A DNA stretch of 64,000 bases. It comes from Eucalyptus grandis. Lineage: Eukaryota > Streptophyta > Magnoliopsida > Myrtales > Myrtaceae. Location of the stretch: positions 56,686,472 to 56,750,471 of the forward strand of contig NC_052617.1 of NCBI RefSeq assembly GCF_016545825.1, given 5' to 3'. Shown one piece after another: positions 23,531-34,579 of this stretch. The position numbers were made by a program, and so were the translations under genes. Each line of letters starts with the position of its first letter. Position 1 is the first letter of the stretch. The notes beneath the pieces were generated by a model. The model saw only the letters and a program-made list of their open reading frames with translations. It did no database searches and was not told where the DNA came from.

Positions 23531-24607
23531 CCCATACACCAAGCATCGACATGGGTCCCGATTATAAGGTAAAACCCGTTTTGGCACGTCCTATACCATG
23601 CCTAACAGTTTTACCCCATAATCAAGCGCAATGCATCATCATCATTCACACGTGTTCCGATTATTACGACCCCTTGAGTCACGGTCAACACACGAGTTTG
23701 CGGTCTTCCGGCATGACCAGGCATCGTCCCGCCCCATTGGGCATGGCATCGTCTAGAACCCCCGCCTAGACGGTATTTTATAAAGGAACATCAGTCTGGC
23801 CTCAACCGCTACTCGGCATCCGAACCCCCGCCGGGCATTTGATAAACATTGGGCATCGTCCCCAAACTCTCATTGGGTGATGGGTTCAATTAACTAACCA
23901 CACAAGCACGCCAACACTCAAGCCAATTTTTATCTTCAATCAATTAGCCCGGTGTAAAAGAGTTCAAGCTTAAATAACAAACCTCAGAAAACCTTTACAT
24001 TTAAAATTTCGGGAAAATAACCACACGTGGTCACGTATTTAAAATCAACCCATCAAACTTTATATACTTTCATTTAAAAACATCATTACCCCTTTTATCA
24101 CATAAAAATATGGCATCCAAACACGACACTCAAAGTTTGCTATTTTCTTACTAATAAACCATCTTTAAAAAAATAGCATTTAAAATACATTATATGGGCA
24201 ATCAAATATCATGGCATTACATGCTCAAATGATCGGAATCAAGTGTAAATTCATCCAAAAAACAAGCATAAAATTCTACTTAATGGCTAATCCGTCATTA
24301 ATTAAGCTAATCATGATTAATTAAGCTAATCGCGATTAATTAGGCTAATTACAGTTAATTAAACTAAACTCAATTAATTAGCCTAACTTTAATTAATTAA
24401 AAATTAATCGACGTTAATTAAAATAATTACAATTAAATAAATTATGATTAAAATAAATAAATTACAATTAAGTAATTAAATTACGATTAATTAAACTAAA
24501 CATAATTAATATAACCACGATTAATTAATCTAATCGTAATTACTTAAACTAATCACTATTAATATTAAATTAGTCACCCCTAAATGCAATTAACGCCCTA
24601 ATCAACG

Positions 24608-24707
24608 NNNNNNNNNNNNNNNNNNNNNNNNNNNNNNNNNNNNNNNNNNNNNNNNNNNNNNNNNNNNNNNNNNNNNNNNNNNNNNNNNNNNNNNNNNNNN
24701 NNNNNNN
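24608..24707. other. Assembly gap, 100 N
   Basis: Exactly 100 N, the usual placeholder for a gap of unknown size. It interrupts the outer LTR-like element of copy A and precedes the upstream flank of copy B. Confidence 0.99.
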
Positions 24708-24845
24708 CTTGGTGTTTTTGTCGGCACATTTCCACTCGTTCTGACTAGTTTGTCTTTATGAGTGTAAGTTTTGGTTCTGATCCGCTTTGTACAGTTCTGG
24801 TTAAAGCTCAATATACTATTACTTCACCAATAAAAAAAAAAAAAA
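24708..24845 (+). mobile_element. Possible LINE 3' end with poly(A)
   Basis: T/G-rich sequence ending AGCTCAATATACTATTACTT then a 14 A run (24832-24845). The style (TTTGT-rich stretch, GGTTAAAGCTCAATATA, poly(A)) is that of plant LINE 3' termini. No RT is visible because the gap lies immediately to the left. Confidence 0.4.
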
Positions 24846-25217
24846 TACATGTAGAGTTGGTGAATCTAATAATATTGAGAGATAGGAGACAACTTTACAA
24901 GGCTTCACTTTTAGTCTTGAGCATTCAGTTATTATGCTTTCTTACTCACATTGTGTGTTGGAGATTTGAGATTTCTAAAGTCAGAGATTCCTCTTTCTTT
25001 GGCTGACAGAATTGAAGGTTCCTCAAGAAAAAGTTTTCATACAATCATTTTAGGAGATTGTCTTTATAAATTAATTTCTATAACACTTTTTCCCAGTCCT
25101 GATGTTCAAAACTATGCACTACGAGAAACTTTGTTTTGATGTGTCAGAAGAGGGTAGTCAATTATTAGCTTACACTTTAGTTGTTGGACTTGCTTACATC
25201 TGTTAGTTTGACTGCAG
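24846..25217. other. Non-coding, intron-like sequence
   Basis: AT-rich with no domain. Ends in a pyrimidine-rich stretch and TGACTGCAG, a good splice acceptor for the exon at 25218. Confidence 0.35.
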
Positions 25218-25391
25218 GTTCCTTTTGTAGTCATTGATGGCAGTCAGTGGCCAGTAGCAGATTATGTTGTTGTGAACATGGATGGCTCAAGGCATCATCT
25301 ACCTCTTACCACATTATGTCACCAACTACAGCTGATGAATTCTTCTCTCCTTACACATTCCTCCAGGCACTTTTTGGTCGTAAATACCCTG
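25218..25391 (+). pseudogene. Exon of an unrecognised gene remnant
   Basis: Bounded by TGCAG on the left and GTAAGT on the right (25392). The first half reads VPFVVIDGSQWPVADYVVVN and onward to RHHLP; the second half is coding-like in another frame (SPTTADEFFSPYTFLQALFG, then RKYP up to the donor). A one- or two-base indel near 25311 therefore separates two halves of one exon. I do not recognise the protein. Possible later exons: a piece at about 25558 reading VGLFDEERKFFH, and the Gln/Glu-rich piece at 26400. Confidence 0.4.
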
Positions 25392-26399
25392 TAAGTTTGT
25401 GACGTGTAAACTTGATGCATATGGTTAACTGCAATGTTTCTTGCACCTTGAGATTTTTCTGATTAGCTAGATGTTGCAATTCCTTTAATTTTGTAATGAT
25501 GTATTTACTTTGGTACAAGTATCTGATCTGATGCTCTTGTTCCTCTATTTTTGAAGGTTGGACTGTTTGATGAGGAGAGAAAATTCTTCCATTAGGAAAG
25601 TATGTCAGTGCTGTTAGCCTTTTCTTTTGAAAATGAATTCCAGAGATCAGGTCATGAAAAGATTTTCCTTATTTTTTGTAAGTTTTCCTCTCATCTACAT
25701 TTTAATGGTGATGGATGGACATTCAATTAGTCTTGATGCTTGCTAGGGGAGATTCTTTTTTCATTTGTGGACTTACGCCCATGTACACTATTTTCTTTAG
25801 TTGTGAATTGCCTGTTTGGAAGTGTGTGTTTTTGTATTTAGCATGACACGGAGAGTTCCATAGTTGTGTGATTTCGTGAATTTTTGGATGATCTGCACAA
25901 CCTCCTATTTTTAGTATATTTCCCCCTCCATGTCAAAAGATAAATGTGGCTCCACTTCCTTTGATGCTTGTCATTTGTTTATGTGATGATTTGTAAGCAA
26001 ATAGTCTGCTTCACATGAATCAGTTCGTTGAGAATCGACCATCTCATACTTCCTTCTAGGATAGCTGACATGATTATGCTTCAGGGTCTACTACTTAGAA
26101 GTTTGATCTTCGGTAGGCAGCCCTTTTTTGACAGTACTCGTCTACTATTGAATTGACTGATTTGACATTTTCCAGTACCAAGACGACAAAAGATCAAATG
26201 ATCATTGATCTTGCCCTCTTCTGGAGTAGTATTCTTCTTGGAAAGATGTCAATTGGTATCCTTGGTTTTGCTTTTGTAAGGTTGATAGCTATCGACCGAG
26301 TAAACTTGTAACCATATTCTGTATCCTAATGAATTCAAGACATTATAATTTTTTACTTTACTGGGCTTATGCTAAATCTTCTTTCCTCGTAAAATGGAA
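25392..26399. other. Introns and decayed exons of the same remnant
   Basis: Mostly T-rich intron-like DNA. Besides the short piece at 25558-25595, a stretch near 26200 can be read as DLALFWSSILLGKMSIGILG, hydrophobic and possibly a membrane segment. None is certain. Confidence 0.25.
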
Positions 26400-26540
26400 C
26401 AGATGGAAAAGTGGAGGCAACGTAGACAGGATGAGCAGGAGTAGCAGGAGCAACAGCAGTAGAGCCATGCTGCAGTTGATGAGCCCAACACTCTTGCGGA
26501 GGATGATCGGGAGATGTACCAGATGGATTGTTACGTGTAA
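26400..26540 (+). pseudogene. Terminal exon of the unrecognised remnant
   Basis: After an AACAG acceptor, one frame reads MEKWRQRRQDEQE, a stop, a Gln-rich run, another stop, then SHAAVDEPNTLAEDDREMYQ to a stop near 26540. The charged composition and position just before the duplicated 3' flank suggest the C-terminus of a host gene. Two in-frame stops make it a pseudogene as read. Not recognised. Confidence 0.35.
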
Positions 26541-27212
26541 TTTGTCTAATGAGGTGTAATTTGTCTAATGAGGAGGACGAGATCCGTTTTTGTCCCATGC
26601 GGTCATCTTGTGTGTTGTTAGTGATGTGTGTTATCCGCGGAACTGGAGGTTTCACCAAAATGCTCTGTTTGTAAGAAGCTGATCTCTAATTCAATCCAGA
26701 TTCTTGAGTATGGTAGTGATTTTGTTTCTGTTAGTTCAAGGGTGGAAAGTTCAAATTGTTAGCTTTTCTTCTTTAATTTATCCCCGGAAAGAGCACTCCT
26801 ATCCTTTAATGGAGAGTCCACAATGGACTGGTGATTGTTTTGTGTCAGTAACAATTCTTCGTGGGTCTCTCCTACTGTTAAAACTGTGTTGTTTAGTAAA
26901 TTGAGCCTTATTGTTAAGTTTGTCACCTTGAAGTGGCTTTTGTTGTTGGTTTTACAATCGCACTTGGGCGGTGCTTATCTTTTCTTTAAATTTGTAAGTT
27001 CCTTTTTGTCTTTGCAGAGTGACAGATGATATCCATTATTAGTTATGAAATGCATAGCATGGCATCATATTTATAAAAAGAAAAAGAGATGTCGTGAGAG
27101 ATGTTGTTAGCTTATCCATTACATAAATTTGGACTGACCATTTACTACCATTTTGAATATAGTTTGTGAGTTGATTAATTGTGAAATAATTGGAGAAATA
27201 TTTTGTGAAAGG

Positions 27213-27217
27213 AATTG
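27213..27217. other. Target-site duplication AATTG, left
   Basis: Pairs with 44020-44024; single copy in A at 515-519. Confidence 0.95.
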
Positions 27218-29858
27218 TGTCGCGACCAATTTTTTTCGAGGCATGAACCACCTAGGGTTTGGCTAATGGATTGTTAAGCCTAGACTTAACTCGGGCCTCC
27301 CAAGCCCATACCACCCGCGACTTAAGTTTAAGTTCTTAACATGCAATTGATTTTCATTAGGAGTCGCCACTAATCTATTTTTGGTGGGTCGATTAGAAAC
27401 CCAAGTAAAATAATGGGAGAATTATTTACCCTACGAACCAGAGACTATGGGCACGGGGACTTGGTTACGCTAAAATTCTCTAACGCCCTTTCGGTACCTT
27501 TCTTTTTATTTTAATAAATGTTTGGCGCAGTTTGGATTGATTTTAAATCTATTTTCCTAACATGTGAGGTGACCACGCAGGTGCACAAACCACCAATTTA
27601 ACACTCAAGAAAGCAAATGAATAAATTGCGGGACTTACCTCAAAGCAACGAAAGATTCGCAATGTTAAATTAAAATCCACATCAACAACCCTAGATATGG
27701 TTTCTAATTAACACACAATTTTTATTTTGTTTTCACTTTTTAATGAAAATCATGCAATATGCAATGCAATATTAACTAAATGACCTAATTCTAATAACAT
27801 GTAATTTGAATGGCCTAGCAAAAATAATAAATGTCATGCATCTCAATGAATTCTAACCCTAATGACGTGCATATGACAATTTTTCTTTTCCTAAAAGAAT
27901 ACATTTTTATCCTAAAAAATAAAGACAAATCAACCTATGGCATTTTTTATGTTTTTTTTTTATGAAATTCGAAATTAGGTGAAATATGAAAATTACCTAA
28001 TTAGATTAAGATCCTATTTAATTTATATTAAGAATTAGGTTGAGCCACATCCTAATTTAAACTAAAATATTATCTTAACCTAGATAATCCTAAAATGCAA
28101 TCCATTTAATAAAATACCTAAACCTATAGTAAATTAAGAAATTATCTAAATTAACTTAAGTGCAATTTCTATCCTAATATGCAATGACGTGCAAAATGTA
28201 CCCTAATTCTACATGAATTATGCATGATGATTTTTTTATGTTTTTCCTTTTTTCCTTTTTTTTTAAATTTCAAAATTAATAATTGCCAAATAATTAAACA
28301 TGCAATCCAAATTAAAAGAACTAGCAACCTAAATGAATTGATTTGATTTTTTTATTTTTTTAAAATTCGAAATAAAATACCTATTGTGAACATGCAAACC
28401 CTAAAGCTACATTTTCTATTTTTTTAAGAAAATTAATTTAAGCAACACCACATCAAATCAAGCCATATTGATACACAAATTGACGAACCATATCTCGAGC
28501 ATGAGATCGGGTTGGCCAATTTCACATAAATCACGAATCGGATCTCGAGCGGGAGATCGGATTGGCAATTTTAAGTGATTGCGAGTCGGATTTCGAGCTT
28601 GAAAATCGGACCGAGAATCACTAATTTCCAGGCAATTTCATGTCATGGAATTTCAATTTCAGATTAAGGAATAATTACACTAAAAAGATAAAATAAAATA
28701 GCAAAAATAATTAAAAAATAAAATAAAGAAAATACCTAAATTTTCTTTCACTTCTCTTTTTCTTTTCCTTTTTCCTGAAAAAGAAAAAGAAAAAGAATAA
28801 AATAAAATAAAGCTGGTGGGTCCCGAGGGAAGCCTCCGGCTGGGTTCCGGCGAGGGCGTGACGGCGGCGCGGCACTGTGGGGCTTCGGCGCGGGTCGTCG
28901 GGGGGCCGCAGGGTCGTCTGGTGGAAGAGGACCGCGGGCCCGGCCGGGTGCGGGCGTCGCGCGGCACGGCGGTGTCGGGACAGAGCACCGGAGCTTCGGA
29001 CTGCGGGTGGAGAGATCCGGACGTCGGGATCGCGGATCCGCCGCGGCGAGGTGGGACGAACGACGGCGCTTCGGGTCTGTCGCGGGCGGGGCGGCGGGAC
29101 TCGCACCGCAGGCTCGGTGGCAAGGCGCCGCTCACTGGGCCGACGGACGCGGTGGAGGCGGATCGGTGGTGGTGCGGCCGCGGCGAGATGCGGAGGTAGC
29201 CTGGTGGAGGCGGTGCCGGCGCGGTCGACGACGTTGGCACGCGCGGCGGCGCGGGGGCAACCCGGCGAGGAAGATGAACAAAGTGGCGTCCCCTTTTCTT
29301 TTTTTTTTTCTCTTTTTTTCTCACGTCACTCCTTGTCTCCGTACTCTCTCTCTACTCAAGCTTTCCCTTCTGCATGAGACATGACTTTTCTTTTCTTTTT
29401 TCTGACTTTTTTTCTCTTCAAGACAAACCAAAGACAAACGGAAGAAAGCAATTTTTTTCTTGATTTTTCTTTCGAATCCCCGCTCACCAGACCCCAAGAA
29501 CTCCTCACGTAATTGCTCTTCAAAATTTCGAAAATCCCCCCTTTGTCCGTACGTGTGCAACGCCTTTTATAGGGGAAAATTTTAGATCTTTGAAGCAAAT
29601 TTTATTTCCAATTTCACTCGTGCATAATTTTCTGAATATATCATTGCACTACATGTGATATTCTCTTTTGTATTTTTCACATATTCTATCCAAAAAAATT
29701 CCCTTTTTTGCACGAAATACACCTCGCAAAGGTATATTACCCAAATATGTGAAAAATCCTAATGCAATATAACACAAAATAAAATTTCCCTAAACTATAT
29801 GCCATGTGATTTTTTTATTTTATAGCAAAAATTAACCCTAAAAATTTAGGTGTCAACA
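27218..29858 (-). repeat. 3' LTR (element sense) of the Tat/Ogre-like element
   Basis: Partner of 41364-44019. The GC island is at about 28812-29280. ORFs through the island (for example minus strand 28680-29324, Pro/Arg/Ser-rich) are not conserved between the LTRs and I do not treat them as genes. Confidence 0.95.
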
Positions 29859-29872
29859 GCTGCCCCTCTTTG
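29859..29872 (-). other. Polypurine tract of the Tat/Ogre-like element
   Basis: CAAAGAGGGGCAGC on the minus strand directly before the LTR start TGTTGACACC. Plus-strand priming site. Confidence 0.85.
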
Positions 29873-31441
29873 AAGGTGAGCTCACAGAGGTTGCCTTAAA
29901 AGACAAATTGAGACCTAAATTTTGGTCATGCTCATGCAATGAATGATTTTTTTGTTGGAACGTGAATTCCATTTTTTAATGCAATTTATATGATGCATGT
30001 AAATGTTAATGCAAATGATAGATGAACCTACCTGAAATAACTTACCTTCGAGGAGGATAGAGTAATTCAAGGTAGTGGGTGTTACCTGTCCAGGACCCGT
30101 ACCATTCTACTGGGCCGCCTAGAATAGTAACATGACTTTGTGAAGATACTGCTTTCCCAGACCCGTACCATTCTACGGTCGCCAAAGATGGCAGAAAGAA
30201 GCTGCTTTCTTAGGACCCGTACCATTCTACGGCCGCCCAATACGGCAGAAATGTTTTGTAAAGAATCTGCTTTCCAGGACCCATACCATTCTACGGTCGC
30301 CTAGTACGGCAGAAAGGTTTTGTCTAGGACCCGTACCATTCTACGGTCGCCTAAACAGGGATTCATTTTCCAGGACCCGTACCATTCTACGGTCGCCTGA
30401 ATAAGGAATAGGTGTTGTCAAGGACCCGTACCATTCTACGGTCGCCTTGACGGAAAATTGATTTTTCAGACCCGTACCATTCTACGGTCGCCGAATGTGG
30501 AGATTGCTTTTCCAGACCCGTACCATTCTACGGTCGCCCAGCCTTTGACGAAATCATCCGACCAGACCCGAACCATTCTTCGGTCGCCTTAATCAGATTG
30601 AATCTGGAGGAAAATCTTTTGGGGGACAACTCAATTGAGTGTCGGTATGCTTAAAAAAGGAATACCTGTGCAATGACAAATATTCAAGGTATGGATAGAG
30701 ATATACTTACCTCGGTAACATCTCCGATTTTCGGGATACGTCTCCTGCAAAATATGGTCGTAGAAGAGACAACATGCATTGGTAATCATAAACATGTATC
30801 AATTTAATGGAGGTTCACGATGATTTTCATTAATCTTGCATCACCTAATTTCCATTATGAATACATGAGTGTCATGAATGTGTTAAATGAGGGATCCTTT
30901 GGTCCGAAAGGACTTTTCTCTCATCCTCATTAAATGGCAATTTCATCCCGACCTTTGATGCAGGATTTTGTCAATCACTCTATCTCACCATCGTCATGCC
31001 AAACAAGGGTCTGAGCAACTCGCAAGTGGTACGATTTCACCAATCTCGAGAGGTCTTCAAAAGGGACCATAATGTGGGTTTGGTCAACGGCTTAACAAAG
31101 AGGACTCTTTAAGCCGGGCTATTTGAAAACGACATTTCATAACTGTCTTGGGATTTTCAAGTCAAGAAACATACAAGGAAGTAATTATCTTACTCGCACT
31201 TCTTCAAGCGATGCTTTCAAGCATATGAACTCTTACGTTAATTCAAGTGCCCTAATCAAAAGACTTTGCAAGGGACGAACGTAGGCTTGGTTCATGGGTT
31301 GTGAAATGAAAGGATCATTAGGCTCAAAAGTGTTTAGAGGGTCAAAGTTGGTGATCATCTTGACATTTCCACCACTTTCCTTCTCCATTGTCGGAGATTT
31401 TTTTTTTTTTTTTTTTTTACTCATTGATTGCAACAAGATTT

Positions 31442-31482
<41 letters not shown>

Positions 31483-32199
31483 GGCATCGGCCTTGCTTTT
31501 ACCAGCACACCGCTTTTTCATGCCCCATTTTTGCCTTTTTTTTTAGCAAAATCTCCATTTTTGTCGGTATTCTAGTTCATGCTACTTGAGTATTTTTGTC
31601 TTGCCCCAAAGGTGGGGGATGCTCACCAATGGGGTTTAATATGAAATAAATTCATAAGCTCAAGTGGGTTATGCAATGGATGAAAGTGTGTAGGATAGAG
31701 AAATGACTGCTCTTCATCATCCTAAGGCACTTTAAATTATCATATGAGTTACAATGCGAAAGGAACACTCAAAGATTGATGCAAGTGTGAGTAAGAAAAT
31801 TCCTTTCATTCATTTCAAACTTCATCCCAATGTGGGATGATCCTTAACAGGGATGATTTAAAATTCTTCATGTGTGTGGGTTCGAAGGGCTAAACAATGG
31901 GTATACCCGTGGTGTTTTGGGTAGAAGAAGAAACGGCCTCTCATCACCTTGGTTGACGTACCATTTGCGAGATCACCTTTTTCCTTGCGGGCATGGAATT
32001 CTTTTGCACAACTCACCAAGGATTAGTGTATGGGATAGTGTATGGAATAAGGCTTGCCCTTCATCATTCCAAGGTATCTCATTTGACACATTTAATTTAT
32101 CTCACACGATTCATTAAGGAAGAAGAATGCAAAATTTATGACAAACTTGAACAATTCAATTGATCGAGGCATCTTATTTATCATAAAATACTTGCAATT
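29873..32199 (-). other. 3' UTR of the Tat/Ogre-like element
   Basis: No coding domain. Holds the repeat array (30091-30588) and two long poly(T) runs (31398-31418, 21 T; 31445-31481, 37 T), which are poly(A) on the element's sense strand. Small ORFs here (for example 31872-32117) are not supported. Confidence 0.75.
30091..30588 (-). repeat. Ten-copy interspersed repeat in the 3' UTR
   Basis: A core of about 25 bp, CCCGTACCATTCTACGGTCG plus flanking GA and CC on the plus strand, occurs ten times, separated by 20-40 bp of variable sequence; spacing shortens from about 65 to about 47 bp along the array. The first and last cores are the most diverged. Tandem repeats in the 3' UTR are known in Tat-lineage elements and can seed satellites. 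Confidence 0.9.
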
Positions 32200-33451
32200 C
32201 AAGACAAGACATGGCAAATTCTATCATGGATAATACTTGACAAAGATCGTAATTAACTGGAGTGGAGAACACGCGACCATCCATTTCTCGCCAAGATCAA
32301 GGCACCTCCAGAAGTACCTTCTTCACCACATATGGACCACGTAATTTGGGGCGAACTTGCCCCCGTGATCGTGGAAAATTGGCAACAGCTTTCTTAGAAC
32401 AAGATCATTTACTTCGAAATGTCTCGGCCGTACTTTTCGGTTGAAGGATCCGGCAACTCTTTGCCGATAAGCTTGGCCATGACAAAGCGCCTTCGCCTCT
32501 TCTCATCAATTAAGTTTAACATTTCAAGTCTTTGTTGCGACCATTCAGCTTCAGACAACTCCACTTGGGATAAAACTCTCAGAGAAGGAATCTCCACTTC
32601 TACAGGTAGAATTGCCTCCATGCCATACACCAAAGCAAACGGGGTAGCCCCAGTGGAAGTGCGGATTGATGTCCGATACGCCATCAGCGCGAAGGGTAAC
32701 CTGTCATGCCAATCTCGATAATTCTCGGCTGTCTTAGCCAAAATCTTCTTAATGTTCTTATTAGCCGCTTCAACGCCCCGTTCATTTGAGGGCGGTAAGG
32801 AGACGAATTCAAATGCTTGATTTTGAACTCTCCGAGCAACTCATCAACAAGTTTGTTGTTCAAATTGGTCCCATTATCGTGATGATTGCTTTAGGGACAC
32901 CATAACGAGCAATTATGTCACGTTTGATGAACTTCGCAACATTGCGAGCAGTGACACTTGCAAATGACGTAGCTTCGATCCATTTGGAGAAATAGTCTAT
33001 GGCCACTAAAATGAATCGATGCCCATTAGAAGCTTTCAGATTTATTGGGCCGATCACATCAATGCCCCACATTAAGAAGGGCCATGGCTCAGAAAATTGA
33101 TGCAGCTCAGTTGGAGGAACATTTATCTTATCGCCATGGATCTGGCAACGATGACAACTCCGTACATGCTTGATGCAAGTCACTTTCTAGTGTGAGCCAA
33201 TAGTAGCCTAATCTCATAATCTTCTTAGCCATCATGTGCCCATTCATATGAGGACCACATATTCCTTCGTGCACTTCTTGCATGATTTGAGTGGCTTTGG
33301 TTGCATCCACACACCGTAACAAAACTGAATCATAGGATCTCTTGTACAAATTCTCACCACCGACGAAGAATTTTGAGGCCATCTTCGTGATGTACTTCCT
33401 ATCGAAGGAGTGCTTCCTTTGGGAAATTCCTCGCCTTTTAATGTAGTTCAT
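32200..33451 (-). pseudogene. pol: Integrase of the Tat/Ogre-like element
   Basis: Zinc-binding part EGICGPHMNGHMMAKKIMRL and HVRSCHRCQIHGDKI, split by a frameshift at about 33180. Core begins WPFLMWGIDVIGPIN, then VAIDYFSKWIEA; a frameshift at about 32880 precedes a DNGTNL segment, and the catalytic Glu can be read in the frame VEAANKNIKK near 32775. The 32409-32741 piece has ALMAYRTSIRTSTGATPFAL and GMEAILPVEVEIPS. After another shift the tail VLRKLLPIFHDHGGKFAPNY ends the protein near 32200. All three catalytic positions are recognisable across frames. Confidence 0.87.
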
Positions 33452-33649
33452 GATATCGTAATACCACGGTTTTCCATCGTTCTTCCGTTATAATCATACA
33501 AGAAGCCGGCTTCGGCAACACCTCTATCTTCAAAGGCTCAACCTCTAACCCATCGTGACTTGTAACATAGATGACAAAGTCGCGAGTGCATCCGCAAATT
33601 GATTATGAGACCTTTGGCAAGTATTCAAATGAAATTTCTTCAAACTCCT

Positions 33650-34458
33650 TTACTGAGGATCTTCTAAGTACTTGTGGTACGGGAGCAACTTGGCATCCTT
33701 GGTCTTCCACTCACCTACTGTCTGTAATATGATCAGTGCCGAATCTCCAAATACCATTAACTTGGCCACACCCATCTCGATTGCGGCTTGAAGTCCGAGG
33801 ATGCAAGCCTCATACTCGGCCACATTGTTAGTGCATGGGAATATCAATTTTGCAGCTACCGGATAGTGCTGTCCATCCGGGATATCGTAACCGCCCAGCA
33901 CTGCAACTGCATACAAGTTTACAGCTCCATCAAAGAACATCTTCCATGAGTCTTCATTTACACTCAAGACACGGTCATCAAGGAAACCATCATCGTGATT
34001 AGAAACTTCTGAATTTCCGGCCAATAGATCGGCGATCACTCGACCCTTAACCGACTTTTTGTGGCATGTATTGCACATCAAATTCGAAATCAAAATTTGC
34101 CATTTGGCCAACTTACCCACCAAAGCTGGCCGATCAAGTAAGAACTTGATGGGGTCATTCTTAGTCACGAAGAATGTCTGGTAATGCAGTGTGTATTGTC
34201 GCAATCTATGCAATACCCACACCAATGCCGCACAAGTCTTTTCAACATCAGAATATTTTAGCTCTGATACAGTGAACTTCTTACTGAGATAATAAATGGC
34301 TCGTTCTTTTTTATCCACAGACTTTCCCGAGCCAACATTGCACCCAATGACTCACTATGAACGGTGAGGTAGAGAATCAAGGGGTGCCCGGTGATGGTGG
34401 GACAAGAACCGGTGGATTCATCAAGTAGTGCTTTAACTTGTTGAACGCTTCTCGACAC
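33650..34458 (-). pseudogene. pol: RNase H regions of the Tat/Ogre-like element
   Basis: The first, gypsy-type RNase H is degenerate (ERAIYYLSKKFTVSELKYSD, HYQTFFVTKNDPIKFLL). A second RNase H-like domain follows: WKMFFDGAVN, NNVAEYEACILGLQAAIEMG and MVFGDSALIILQ, keeping the D-E-D residues. Two RNase H domains, the second of archaeal type, are a published character of the Tat lineage. A frameshift separates 34258-34458 from 33650-34318. Confidence 0.85.
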
Positions 34459-34579
34459 TCATCATCCAGCTTGACTCGCGCATTCTTCTTTAGGAGCTTG
34501 AAGAATGGCTTGCGCTTCAGAGAGTTGGGCAATGAACCGGGCTATGTAATTCGTCTTCCCGGGAGGCTCCGAACTTCTT

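Larger units (their letters stand above)
1..24607. repeat. Copy A of a large duplicated locus
   Basis: Collinear with 26694-56150 once private insertions are removed. Landmarks shared in order: the opening sequence (1 matches 26694), the LRR-kinase fragment, the hAT remnant, the RNase H-like fragment, and the outer and inner LTR-like elements. In one 60 bp stretch aligned by eye (12301-12360 against its B partner) 3 positions differ. Copy A carries two private LTR retrotransposons (1220-10304 and 17018-23525). It is cut on the left by the window edge and on the right by the N gap, so the true unit length is unknown. Confidence 0.95.
13326..24607 (-). mobile_element. Outer LTR-like element (probable solo LTR), copy A, interrupted
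   Basis: Minus-strand element whose left end reads CGTCACGCCC (TGTCACGCCC in copy B) and which runs into the N gap. Its own sequence is 13326-13886, 16991-17017 and 23531-24607; the rest is nested insertions. It carries no coding domain. The AT-rich zone 24280-24560 is built of imperfect TTAATTA-rich repeats. See the copy B entry for its right end. Confidence 0.7.

Noticed and set aside
28680..29384. Pro/Arg/Ser-rich ORFs up to 214 residues in the LTR GC island
   Set aside because: Open on both strands and not conserved between the two LTRs; explained by GC composition.
30091..30588. CRISPR-like array of regular cores and variable spacers
   Set aside because: The sequence is plant nuclear DNA inside a retrotransposon 3' UTR; cores and spacer lengths vary, there are no cas genes, and tandem arrays at this place are known for the lineage.
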